Assembly: GCA_012520845.1 (NCBI GenBank)
Contig: JAAYNL010000004.1
Coordinates: 22,736-86,735, forward strand
Length of the DNA stretch: 64,000 bases
Origin: Thermoplasmatales archaeon
GTDB taxonomy: Archaea > Thermoplasmatota > Thermoplasmata > Methanomassiliicoccales > Methanomethylophilaceae
Direction: 5' to 3'
Below are positions 26,835 through 34,702 of this stretch, in pieces (positions within the stretch are counted from its first letter, which is position 1; the number at the start of each line of letters is the position of its first letter). A program made the position numbers and the translations under genes. The notes under the pieces are model-generated. The model was not told the DNA's origin. It saw nothing but the letters and a program-made list of their open reading frames with translations, and did no database searches.

Positions 26835-27482
26835 ATGAAGATTTTCATAGACACCGCAAACATAGAGAGCATTAAGGAAATCAACAGCTGGGGCATCCTG
26901 GACGGGGTCACCACCAACCCGAGCCTCATAGCCAAGGAAGGCATAGACCTGAGGACATGCGTCAAGAGAATCTCCGAGATAGTCGACGGGCCGATTTCCG
27001 CGGAGGCCATCTCCATGGACGCGGAGGGCATGGTCAGGGAAGGCCGCGAGCTCGCGGAAATCCATGACAACATCAACGTCAAGCTCCCGATGTGCGTGGA
27101 CGCCCTGAAGGCCACGAAAATCCTGTCCAACGAGGGCATCGAGGTGAACATGACCCTCATCTTCTCGCCCCACCAGGCGCTGTTGGCCGCCAAGGCCGGG
27201 GCGGCGTTCGTCTCCCCCTTCGTGGGCAGGCTCGACGACATCGGCCACTACGGCGCCAACCTCCTGACGGAAATAATGGCCATTTTCAACAATTACGGCT
27301 ACGACACCGAGGTCATAGCGGCCAGCATCAGGCACCCCGTGCACGTCTTCGAGGCCGCGGCCGTCGGATGCGACATCGCCACCATCCCCTACGACGTGCT
27401 GAAGAAGATGGTGTCCCACCCCAAGACGGACGAGGGCATCGAGAGGTTCTTGGCGGACCACAAGAGATCCACCAAGAAATGA
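26835..27482 (+). CDS. tal: Transaldolase (short TalC/Fsa type)
   Basis: A 215-residue class I aldolase-type transaldolase. It starts [15 protein letters not shown], has [17 protein letters not shown], and places the Schiff-base lysine at Lys83 in [43 protein letters not shown] and VIAASIRHP complete the family pattern. With the adjacent transketolase it interconverts fructose 6-phosphate, erythrose 4-phosphate and pentose phosphates. Fructose-6-phosphate aldolase activity cannot be excluded from sequence alone. Confidence 0.95.
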   Translation: MKIFIDTANIESIKEINSWGILDGVTTNPSLIAKEGIDLRTCVKRISEIVDGPISAEAISMDAEGMVREGRELAEIHDNINVKLPMCVDALKATKILSNEGIEVNMTLIFSPHQALLAAKAGAAFVSPFVGRLDDIGHYGANLLTEIMAIFNNYGYDTEVIAASIRHPVHVFEAAAVGCDIATIPYDVLKKMVSHPKTDEGIERFLADHKRSTKK

Positions 27483-27486
27483 GCCC

Positions 27487-28647
27487 ATGTGGGATGCCGT
27501 GGTCGTCGGCGCCGGCCCGGCCGGCTGCAAGGTCGCCGCGGATTTGGCGGGGACCCACGATGTCCTGGTCCTGGAGGAGCACGCCGTTTCCGGGATCCCG
27601 ATGCAATGCACCGGGCTGCTCTCCCACGAGGCCATCGGGATGTCCGGGGTCCGCCCCCGCATACTGAACGAATTGCACGGGGCCCACGTGCACTTTCCCG
27701 GCGGCGCCGTGGTCACCGCCCGTTCCAGGGAACCGAAGGCCGCCCTGGTCATGAGGGACGAGGTCGATTCGCTGATGGCTTCGGAAGCCAAGGCCGCCGG
27801 TGCCGAAATCCGCTATTCGGAAAGGTATCTGGGACATACCGTCCGCGACGGCCTCGTGTCCGTGGAGACCACCGGCGGGAGATACGAGGCCAAGGCCGTA
27901 ATCGGCGCGGACGGGCACCGTTCCGCGGTATCGATGGCTATGGGCAACAACCCGCCAAGGTATTTCGTAAGGGGCATCCAGGTCGATTTGGAACACGCCA
28001 TGGGGGAACAGGACATGATGGTCATCCGCCTGGGATCCTCCCTCGCGCCGGGGTTCTTCACCTGGCAGATCCCGTTCGGGGAACGCACCCGGGTCGGGCT
28101 GGCCGTCGGCTCCGGGTACGGCCCCCCCGCACCCTATCTGAAAAGGCTGCTGGCGGAATCCGGTCTGGAATCCGCGAGGGTCGTGGGCAAGCACAGCGGC
28201 ATAATCCCGTTGGAGTACGCAAGGAAGACCTACGGAGACGGGTCCATGCTCATCGGGGATTCCGCCGGGCACGTCAAACCGGTCTCCGGGGGAGGCCTCC
28301 ACCCGGCCTTCGTCGCTTCCGGGGTCCTATCCCGGGTTTTCAGGGAGGCGGATTCGAGGGGGGATTTCTCCGCGGGTTTCCTTTCCGCCTACGAGAGGGG
28401 GTGGAAGAGGGCGATGGGCGGCGAATTGGGGCGGGGACGCCTTCTGAGGCGCCTGTACGACGCGGCCACCGACGCCGATTTGGACCGGGCGGCGGAAATC
28501 GTCGAAAGACGCGGTCTGTCGGAAATCCTCGACGGCATCGATTTGGATAGGCCCAGCAAGGTCGCCATGGCCGTGTTGGCGAGGCCGTTGGCCGCCTTGG
28601 GGCTCCTGCCGACGGCGCTCAGGTGCTTCTTGGGGGCCCTGCGTTGA
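27487..28647 (+). CDS. Geranylgeranyl reductase family flavoprotein
   Basis: A 386-residue FAD-dependent oxidoreductase. The N-terminus MWDAVVVGAGPAGCKVAADLA is the dinucleotide-binding loop, IPMQCTGLLSHEAIG contains the conserved redox-region Cys, and GDSAGHVKPVSGGGLHPAF is the second FAD contact. GGR-family enzymes saturate the prenyl chains of archaeal lipids or related isoprenoids. A second, more canonical paralogue lies at 60352-61440 next to the prenyl synthase, so this one may act on a different substrate. It overlaps the Taw2-like gene by 4 bases. Confidence 0.88.
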   Translation: MWDAVVVGAGPAGCKVAADLAGTHDVLVLEEHAVSGIPMQCTGLLSHEAIGMSGVRPRILNELHGAHVHFPGGAVVTARSREPKAALVMRDEVDSLMASEAKAAGAEIRYSERYLGHTVRDGLVSVETTGGRYEAKAVIGADGHRSAVSMAMGNNPPRYFVRGIQVDLEHAMGEQDMMVIRLGSSLAPGFFTWQIPFGERTRVGLAVGSGYGPPAPYLKRLLAESGLESARVVGKHSGIIPLEYARKTYGDGSMLIGDSAGHVKPVSGGGLHPAFVASGVLSRVFREADSRGDFSAGFLSAYERGWKRAMGGELGRGRLLRRLYDAATDADLDRAAEIVERRGLSEILDGIDLDRPSKVAMAVLARPLAALGLLPTALRCFLGALR

Positions 28648-29660
28648 AACTCGCCGTCGTGCCCTCCGAAAAGGCGGCGGAGGCGATACCGGAGATGGTT
28701 TCCGCCGGCATCGTGGACGCCCATGCGAAAATATCCAAATCCGGCGATTTCAGGCTGGTCCCGCTTCTGCCGGGCATGGTTCCCGAGGCCGGCAAGAGGG
28801 GGTTCGCCGTCGTGGAAGGGGAGGCCCACTCCCGTGGGAGGATACCGCCGCAGGTGCGGATAAAAGAGAGACTGGGTCATTTGCCTTCGGCGATTCTGGG
28901 AAGCCTGCCGGCCAAATGGGAGCACGTCGGCGACATCGTAATCATAAGGACGATCCCCGAGGCCGAGCCGTACCTGGCGGAAATCGGGGAAGCATATGCC
29001 TCGGAGGTGCCCGCAGCCACCGTGTGCGTGGACAGGCGCGGGATAAGCGGCGAGCTGAGGAAGCCGTCGGTCGAACCCATATACGGCGACAACACGGTGT
29101 CGACGAGGCTGGAAAACGGCATCCTCTACACGATGGACGTGACCAAGGTGATGTTCGCCTCGGGCAACGTCGACGAAAGGGAACGCATGAAGAGGCTGGA
29201 CTGTTCGGGGGAGACCGTCGTGGACATGTTCGCGGGCATAGGGTACTTCACGCTGCCCATAGCGAAGTTCGCCAACCCCCGCGTCGTGTACGCATGCGAG
29301 AAAAACCCCGATTCGTTCCGTTTCCTGGTCGAGAACATCGAAGCGAACGGCGTGGGGGACAAGGTCGTCCCCGTATTGGGCGACAACAGGGACCTGGATG
29401 GGGGAATCGTGGCGGACAGGATCCTCATGGGCTACGTCCAGAGGACATCGGAATTCCTGCCGAAGGCCGTTTCGATGTCGAGGCCCGGCACAGTCATCCA
29501 TTATCACGACACCTTCGGGGTGGACGAGGCCGGGGCCAGGTTGGGGGAGATCCTGGACGGGGCCCTGGGTCCAGGGGGATACCGCGTGGACGCCGTGAGG
29601 GAGGTGAAGTCCTTCGCCCCCTCCGTTTCGCATTACGTGGCCGACGTGACGGTGCTTTAG
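28644..29660 (+). CDS. Trm5/TYW2 family tRNA-modifying enzyme, probably Taw2
   Basis: A 338-residue class I SAM-dependent enzyme acting on tRNA-Phe guanosine 37 in the wyosine pathway. The N-terminal part resembles the Trm5 D1/D2 region, VEPIYGDNTVSTRLENGILY precedes the core, and motif I is VVDMFAGIGYFTLPIA near residue 193. At the usual Trm5 motif IV position it has RILMGYVQRTSEFL instead of NPP, which favours TYW2/Taw2 (aminocarboxypropyl transfer) over the methyltransferase Trm5. The start is a TTG overlapping the previous stop (TTGA). It ends with TAG, rare in this window. Confidence 0.88.
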   Translation: MKLAVVPSEKAAEAIPEMVSAGIVDAHAKISKSGDFRLVPLLPGMVPEAGKRGFAVVEGEAHSRGRIPPQVRIKERLGHLPSAILGSLPAKWEHVGDIVIIRTIPEAEPYLAEIGEAYASEVPAATVCVDRRGISGELRKPSVEPIYGDNTVSTRLENGILYTMDVTKVMFASGNVDERERMKRLDCSGETVVDMFAGIGYFTLPIAKFANPRVVYACEKNPDSFRFLVENIEANGVGDKVVPVLGDNRDLDGGIVADRILMGYVQRTSEFLPKAVSMSRPGTVIHYHDTFGVDEAGARLGEILDGALGPGGYRVDAVREVKSFAPSVSHYVADVTVL

Positions 29661-31156
29661 ACCTTCTCGCCGGACCCCAGGGCGGTCAGCAGCGTGTTCA
29701 TGTTTTCCCGGTAGGCGTCGCCGGAGGAATCCAGCAGCTGTTTGGAGAAGGGCACGAGGAACATGGCGAACTCGACCTCGTCCGCCTTCAGCCTGTGGTG
29801 CTCGTCTTCCCCGCCGGCCGCGAGGGTGAAGGCGTGGGCGAGGGCCCTGTATTTCCAATCCCTTTTGGTCGACGCCTCGACCTCGTCGAGCAGGAAGTCC
29901 AATCCGCCGACCTTGTACGCCTTGGCGAGGGAATCCGCCATGACCGTGAACGGTCCCGCCCTCTTGCCGAAATCCGGCAGGCTTTTGACGACGTCCTTGG
30001 ATATGTGCGTGGAATGGGCCTCCCTGAGGGCGTCGGCGGGGACCCTTTTGGAGACGTCCCCCATGGCCGCGGCAGTCTCGGCGTCGGACACCACCTCGAG
30101 CAGGCTGCGGTAGTCGTCCTTCCAGAAAAGACCCAGGGCCTCGGATGCGCGGTCGCTTTTTATGACGACCGGCCTGCCGGTCTCCCTCAGGAAACCCTCG
30201 AGGGCGCGCGTTTCGATATCCGTTCCCCTCAATCTGGCGAGGAAGGCGCCGAGGTCGGAACCGAGGTTCTCGTTGCCGATGACGTAGGTGGCAACGCCCC
30301 CTCCCTTGAGGTACTCGGCCTTGTCTTTCAACACGGTCCTGATGAGGCCGGAATCGGTCAATTGGCCGTTGGCGTACTTTTTGAGCACGTCGCCAGATAT
30401 GATCTCGAAACTCTCCTGGCCCTCGGAGTGGAAACTGTGCTCCACCCTCACCTCGATGTCCTCGAGGGGGTCCTTGGCGAAATGCCTGGAAATTATGTAC
30501 GGAACCGTGGAAACCTCCTTGGCGCAGGCCTCGCAGATTGAGACCTCCTTGCCCAGGGATTTTATTTTGATTTTGAGCATGCCCCCGGAACCGTGGCCGC
30601 AGGAAAGGCCGTCGCCCAGGAAATCGTACGGGGCCTCGGCGAGGGCGTCGGCCAGGTATTCGGCGGGCATGTTCGGCCTGTCGGAACACACGATCTCGTC
30701 GCCGAAGGAATACATCCTGAGCTTTTTCTTGGACGCCAGGGTGTTGTACAGAAGCAGCCTCATCTTTGGGTCGTCGTAGTACTGGCAACCGATGAGTTTG
30801 TCGTTTCTGACGGCCCCCCTTTGGGCGAAGGACACCTCCTCCCCGCCCAGTTTGGCGGTGGCCAGATAGGGTATCGATTGGGCGGCGTGCAGGGAGATGG
30901 TGGCGGCGTAGGCCTTGGCGATGTCGTCGCCGCCCCGGGAAGCCATTTTGAGCAGCGCGGCCTCGTCGTCCTTGATTCTGTCCATGGCCGCGATCCTTTT
31001 GAAGGTCTTGTCGAAATGGCACTTCCTGCAGTCGCCGGCGCATTTCGGCCTGAGCACGCTCGGATCCTCCCACAGTTCCTTGGCCTTGGCCAAGAGGTCC
31101 TCCTCCAATCTCTTGGGGGTGTGCTTGACGCCCCTGAACCGCATTTTCCTTCCCAT
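29657..31156 (-). CDS. Conserved-looking Cys-rich protein, unknown, 499 aa
   Basis: A large soluble protein I cannot place. Residues 36-50 contain Cys39, Cys43 and Cys46 (CAGDCRKC), a spacing that could hold an iron-sulfur cluster or zinc. Further Cys/His-rich points are IGCQYYDD (about residue 125), LSCGHGSGG (about 187) and ICEACAKEV (about 207). The C-terminal half is helical with no membrane segments. The codon use matches the chromosome and the gene has full length, so it is real. It converges with the Taw2-like gene (4-base overlap). Its N-terminus is basic (GRKMRFRGVKHTPKR), perhaps for nucleic-acid contact. Confidence 0.75.
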   Translation of the reverse strand: MGRKMRFRGVKHTPKRLEEDLLAKAKELWEDPSVLRPKCAGDCRKCHFDKTFKRIAAMDRIKDDEAALLKMASRGGDDIAKAYAATISLHAAQSIPYLATAKLGGEEVSFAQRGAVRNDKLIGCQYYDDPKMRLLLYNTLASKKKLRMYSFGDEIVCSDRPNMPAEYLADALAEAPYDFLGDGLSCGHGSGGMLKIKIKSLGKEVSICEACAKEVSTVPYIISRHFAKDPLEDIEVRVEHSFHSEGQESFEIISGDVLKKYANGQLTDSGLIRTVLKDKAEYLKGGGVATYVIGNENLGSDLGAFLARLRGTDIETRALEGFLRETGRPVVIKSDRASEALGLFWKDDYRSLLEVVSDAETAAAMGDVSKRVPADALREAHSTHISKDVVKSLPDFGKRAGPFTVMADSLAKAYKVGGLDFLLDEVEASTKRDWKYRALAHAFTLAAGGEDEHHRLKADEVEFAMFLVPFSKQLLDSSGDAYRENMNTLLTALGSGEKV

Positions 31157-31243
31157 GGGATGACGTATCCCATGCCCGATAATAAACCGTTAGGGTCCGT
31201 CCCGTCGCACAAAACCGATATAGGCGCCGACCCCTGACGTGGC

Positions 31244-31789
31244 ATGGAGCCCCGCCGCCACATGGAGCTGAGGACCTTTCTGGCGTCCGAGCCGTTCGCG
31301 ATCAGGCCGTTGGGCAAGGACGAGCTGCCGCTGATCGACGAGGCGCTTACCCACGACAGCTATTCCGAGGAGAACCCGGGAACGCCGTGCAACGGAAGGT
31401 TGGAATTCCTCGGCGACGCTGTGCTGGGCCTCATCGTCTGCGACGCCCTTTACGCAGGGGGAGTGGGTCCGGAAGGGCCCATGACGGATGCGAAGCAGGG
31501 GATCGTGTCCAACGCCAACATCTCCGGGAGGGTCTTGGAACGCCTGCCGTCGCTGGACAACATGTTGCTCGTGGGGAACGGCCATACGGACCGCAGGGGC
31601 AACAGCGTGCTCACAGAGAAGATGAGGGCGGACGCTTTCGAGGCCCTCGTCGGCGCCCTGTACCTGACGCGCGGCATCGGAGCGGCGCGGGATTTCGTGG
31701 AGCGCGTGTTGCTGAGGCAATCGCCGGGCGTCGAAGCCCGTGAGGAAGGACCCGTTGGGCCATCTCCGAACCATTTGGGCGACCCTTGA
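31244..31789 (+). CDS. Ribonuclease III-like protein without dsRNA-binding domain
   Basis: A 181-residue single-domain RNase III. The signature RLEFLGDAVLGLIV lies near residue 52 and DAFEALVGALYL near residue 130. The metal ligands can be assigned as Glu54, Asp58, Asp130 and Glu133, with Glu78 as a further candidate; the first Glu of the ERLEFLGD box is replaced by Gly51. The protein ends about 40 residues after the core with no dsRNA-binding domain. RNase III is uncommon in archaea, so acquisition from bacteria is likely. The start may be ATG 31244 or 31262. Confidence 0.85.
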   Translation: MEPRRHMELRTFLASEPFAIRPLGKDELPLIDEALTHDSYSEENPGTPCNGRLEFLGDAVLGLIVCDALYAGGVGPEGPMTDAKQGIVSNANISGRVLERLPSLDNMLLVGNGHTDRRGNSVLTEKMRADAFEALVGALYLTRGIGAARDFVERVLLRQSPGVEAREEGPVGPSPNHLGDP

Positions 31790-32045
31790 GCCGGTTTGGA
31801 TGCAGACCCGTTCGAGACAACGCTTTTCGCCGCGACGGCGTTCGTGAAGCCCGGGAGGTTGGATTTTGGCCGAAAGGCTTGCCGGTCGTTTGCGGAACCG
31901 AGGCGTTAAACCCAGGTTGTGGAAAACGAATTAAGTCAAACCCGTTTCCAAAAAGATACCGGCCCAACGTCTGTGGACAAACAGACCCAGATTCCTTGGA
32001 GTCGTCACGATAACGGAATCGAATCCTGGGACAACGTTCGTTTTT

Positions 32046-33221
32046 TCAGCATCTTCCGCATAGCCAATCGACGATGTTAACCACGTCTATCCCATCGTAC
32101 GACCCGAGGCCGATGCGATCGGTCGTCAGAACGATTTTGCGGTAATTGTCCGCTATCCTGCCAAGGGGTCTCAGCTCCCTCGCCCTCGTTTCCTCGGACA
32201 GCATTGTCTGCGTGACCTGGTAGTATGTAACGCCGTCCGCATCCATTGCCGTGAAATCTATCTCCGAGTCCCTGTAGCTGCCCACGGCCACCTTATATCC
32301 CCTTCTCAGCAATTCAAAATAGACGACGTTCTCCAGGGGTCTGCTCGTGTCCACGAGGTCCCTGGGGTTCAGTAACATGGATCTCATCCCGAGATCCGTC
32401 GCGTAGTATTTCCCCTTGGATGAAAGATATCTTTTTCCAACGATGTCGTATCTGTCCGCGTGATAGAACAGGTGTGCCGACACGATCCCATCCAGGTATT
32501 TGTACACGGTGTCCTTCGGTATCTTCAGCGCATTGGATATCCTATCCGGGTTGGTGACGTTGCCGATGTTGGAATACAGGAACCTGCATATGGCGGTCAG
32601 CCTCCTGGAATCTCCTGAAATGCGCGTGAGGACATCCTTCATCATCACCGTGTTGAACACGCCCTCCGATTGGTATCCGCAAACGTCCGCCCCTCTGTCG
32701 GGATCGATCATAGGCAGCGAGCCGTACCTCAGATAATCGTTCAGCCTTTCGTGTTCGTCGCCCGGGTGCATTCCCAGGTACTCGCGGAACGAGAGGGGGA
32801 GGACGTCTATCTCGATGTATCTCCCGGACAGTTTCGTGGACAGTTCCGAGGACAGCATCTTGGAGTTGGACCCGGTGATGTAGACGTCGCAGTCCCCCCT
32901 TGCGACCAGCATCGACACCAACCTCTCCCATCCGTCGACGTCCTGTATCTCGTCGATGAGGACGTAATGCATCCCCCTTTCTTCCAAAACCGGCCGAATC
33001 TGCGCCTCCAGCCAGCCCAGGTCCGGCTCCTTGACCTGAAGGTCGAGATTCATGTGGAAGATTCTTTTGTCGTCGATCCCGTCCGAACGGAGACGGTCGA
33101 CGTACTGCTCGAGGATGGTGGTCTTGCCGGTGCGCCTCATCCCCGTCAAGACCTTCACGGTGCTGGGCATGTCCTTCGAGGAGCGGAGGGTTTCGAGATA
33201 GTCGCCCCTTATGATTTCCAT
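32046..33221 (-). CDS. AAA_14/DUF4143 ATPase with internal winged helix
   Basis: A 391-residue P-loop ATPase. The Walker A is LTGMRRTGKTTIL near residue 26, Walker B is YVLIDEIQDV near residue 91, and the sensor is DVYITGSNSKML. Residues about 195-245 form a winged helix (NVTNPDRISNALKIPKDTVYKYLDGIV), and the DUF4143 domain follows, with the nuclease-like ENVVYFELLRRGYKVAVGSYRDSEIDF near its end. The family is very common in archaea and anaerobic bacteria, often in variable regions, with no agreed function. Two matching palindromes lie upstream and may be its operators. Confidence 0.9.
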   Translation of the reverse strand: MEIIRGDYLETLRSSKDMPSTVKVLTGMRRTGKTTILEQYVDRLRSDGIDDKRIFHMNLDLQVKEPDLGWLEAQIRPVLEERGMHYVLIDEIQDVDGWERLVSMLVARGDCDVYITGSNSKMLSSELSTKLSGRYIEIDVLPLSFREYLGMHPGDEHERLNDYLRYGSLPMIDPDRGADVCGYQSEGVFNTVMMKDVLTRISGDSRRLTAICRFLYSNIGNVTNPDRISNALKIPKDTVYKYLDGIVSAHLFYHADRYDIVGKRYLSSKGKYYATDLGMRSMLLNPRDLVDTSRPLENVVYFELLRRGYKVAVGSYRDSEIDFTAMDADGVTYYQVTQTMLSEETRARELRPLGRIADNYRKIVLTTDRIGLGSYDGIDVVNIVDWLCGRC

Positions 33222-33252
33222 GATGCTATGATGTGTTCTTCATATTAAAAAA

Positions 33253-33308
33253 TTCTGAATTATCAGAAATAATTATAGGTTTGTGATATTATTTCTGAAT
33301 AAACAGAA
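33253..33308. repeat. Two matching 16-base palindromes 40 bases apart
   Basis: TTCTGAATTATCAGAA at 33253-33268 and TTCTGAATAAACAGAA at 33293-33308 agree in 14 of 16 bases and each has symmetric TTCTG/CAGAA arms. The start-to-start distance of 40 bases is close to four helical turns, so two bound dimers would face the same side. They lie 32-87 bases upstream of the AAA_14 ATPase start, in its promoter. Confidence 0.7.
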
Positions 33309-33742
33309 TTATTCACCCTAGATTGGGCATTAGTGCGATTCTCTCGGACGCAATCGTTTCCTTTCATTTACTTGACAAAAACGAGTGGCGTTCCCCGGAA
33401 TTCGTATATCCGGTAGCTTTCGCACACGCGTTTCCTGTACGTCCTCAAGTGGCAGAGATTTGAAAAACCCTGTCCATCCCTTTTCCTGACATCGGCGTCG
33501 CAGAGGGGCGTCGGGGGTCTCGGTGCGGAACGCAAGGGGTTCGGGTTACCCCACCGCGTCGGCCGATTCCCAGATAAAGGAAATTGCGGACGGCATACGG
33601 AAAAAGACGATCGCCGCGGCAAAGTGAACGCATCGGATTGGGTTTGGCGTCCGGATTCTGCGGTGAGTGCGTGGATTCCATTGAGGCAAGCACGTCCATC
33701 GTGTTTCCATGCACTGCGTTATAGAACCGGATAAGTTACCCA

Positions 33743-33750
33743 TTTATAAG
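33743..33750 (+). promoter_or_regulatory. TATA box of AMP-pathway operon
   Basis: TTTATAAG lies about 25 bases upstream of the ATG at 33770, placing the transcript start almost exactly on the start codon and suggesting a leaderless mRNA. Confidence 0.6.
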
Positions 33751-33769
33751 CGTCCAATTATTGCACCAT

Positions 33770-34702
33770 ATGGACGTTGACAGGACGGCCGCCGCCATAG
33801 CGGACATGAGCATCCGCGGCGCGGGCCGCATCGCCAGGGCGGGCGCCGCCGCCCTTTCGCATTTCGCCGACAATTATAAAGGCAACGACCTGGGCGGGTT
33901 CAGGAGGGATTTGGAGGGGGCCAAGGCCACCCTTCTGGGGTCCAGACCCACCGCCGTGTCCCTGTGGAACGGCGTGCAGGCATCCACAAAAGGGGTCGGC
34001 GGGGCGAAGGACCTCGGCGAGGCCATCGCCCTGGTCAAGGCCAACGCCGCCGCCTTCATCGACGCCTCGGAAAAGGCCGTCGGCGTAATTTCCGAGATTG
34101 GCGCCAAGAGGATTTGCGACGGCGACGTCGTAATGACCCATTGCAACAGCGCCGCCGCCCTGGGCCCGATAATCGAGGCCCACAGGCAGGGCAAGGCCGT
34201 CAGGGTGTACGCGACGGAGACGCGGCCGTGGAGGCAGGGGCTGATCACCGTGAGACAGTTGGCCGAGGCCGGGGTCGACACCACGCTCATCGTGGACACC
34301 GCGGTAAGGTCCGTGATGAAGAGGGTGGACAAGGTCTTCGTCGGCGCCGACACGGTGACGTCCCACGGGGCGCTGGTAAACAAGATAGGCACGTCCCAGC
34401 TTGCCTTGGCGGCCCACGAGGCCCGGAAACAGTTCTACTGCTGCGCCGAAACCTACAAATTCTCGCCGATGACCCTGTTCGGCGACATGGTGACGATCGA
34501 GGAAAGGGACCACGGCGAGGTGGTCGGCAGGGACGAGATCCCTTCCTCGGTGAAGATATTCAACCCGGTGTTCGACAGCACTCCCCCCCGGTACATAGAC
34601 GCCATAATCACCGAGCTGGGCATGATTTCCCCCGGCTCGGTCTACGGCATCATGGTCGGGCAGCTGGGCGAAGAGGCGTTCAAGGTTGGTGGGCGGAAAT
34701 GA
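33770..34702 (+). CDS. Ribose-1,5-bisphosphate isomerase (eIF2B-like fold)
   Basis: Converts ribose 1,5-bisphosphate to ribulose 1,5-bisphosphate, the RuBisCO substrate. The 310-residue protein has the eIF2B/MtnA-like fold with ISEIGAKRICDGDVVMTHCNS near residue 106 (catalytic-type Cys in THCNS), VYATETRPWRQGL, and KVFVGADTVTSHGALVNKIGT near residue 190, containing the conserved Asp. Its place directly before RuBisCO and AMP phosphorylase separates it from true translation factor eIF2B subunits. The ATG at 33770 is preferred over the TTG at 33761. It overlaps the RuBisCO gene by 4 bases. Confidence 0.93.
   Translation: MDVDRTAAAIADMSIRGAGRIARAGAAALSHFADNYKGNDLGGFRRDLEGAKATLLGSRPTAVSLWNGVQASTKGVGGAKDLGEAIALVKANAAAFIDASEKAVGVISEIGAKRICDGDVVMTHCNSAAALGPIIEAHRQGKAVRVYATETRPWRQGLITVRQLAEAGVDTTLIVDTAVRSVMKRVDKVFVGADTVTSHGALVNKIGTSQLALAAHEARKQFYCCAETYKFSPMTLFGDMVTIEERDHGEVVGRDEIPSSVKIFNPVFDSTPPRYIDAIITELGMISPGSVYGIMVGQLGEEAFKVGGRK

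Larger units (their letters stand above)
33222..33769. other. Divergent intergenic region, 548 bases
   Basis: The left third is AT-rich and contains the promoter and paired palindromes of the ATPase gene. From about 33360 to 33720 the composition becomes mixed; minus-strand frames of 65-89 codons there have no recognisable family, no ribosome-binding site and many Arg and Pro residues, so I do not call them. The right end holds the TATA box of the AMP-pathway operon. No RNA gene was recognised. Confidence 0.5.

Noticed and set aside
29658..29715. Possible pyrrolysine readthrough at the Taw2-like TAG
   Set aside because: Another TAG follows within about 20 codons and the family length is already complete.
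28389..31073. 894-codon open frame on the minus strand
   Set aside because: It spans the Taw2-like gene and the 499-residue gene in a wrong frame and is Arg/Gly/Pro-rich without any domain.
33368..33714. Minus-strand small frames between the ATPase and the AMP operon
   Set aside because: Overlapping frames of similar length in several phases, all Arg/Pro-rich, with no start signals.
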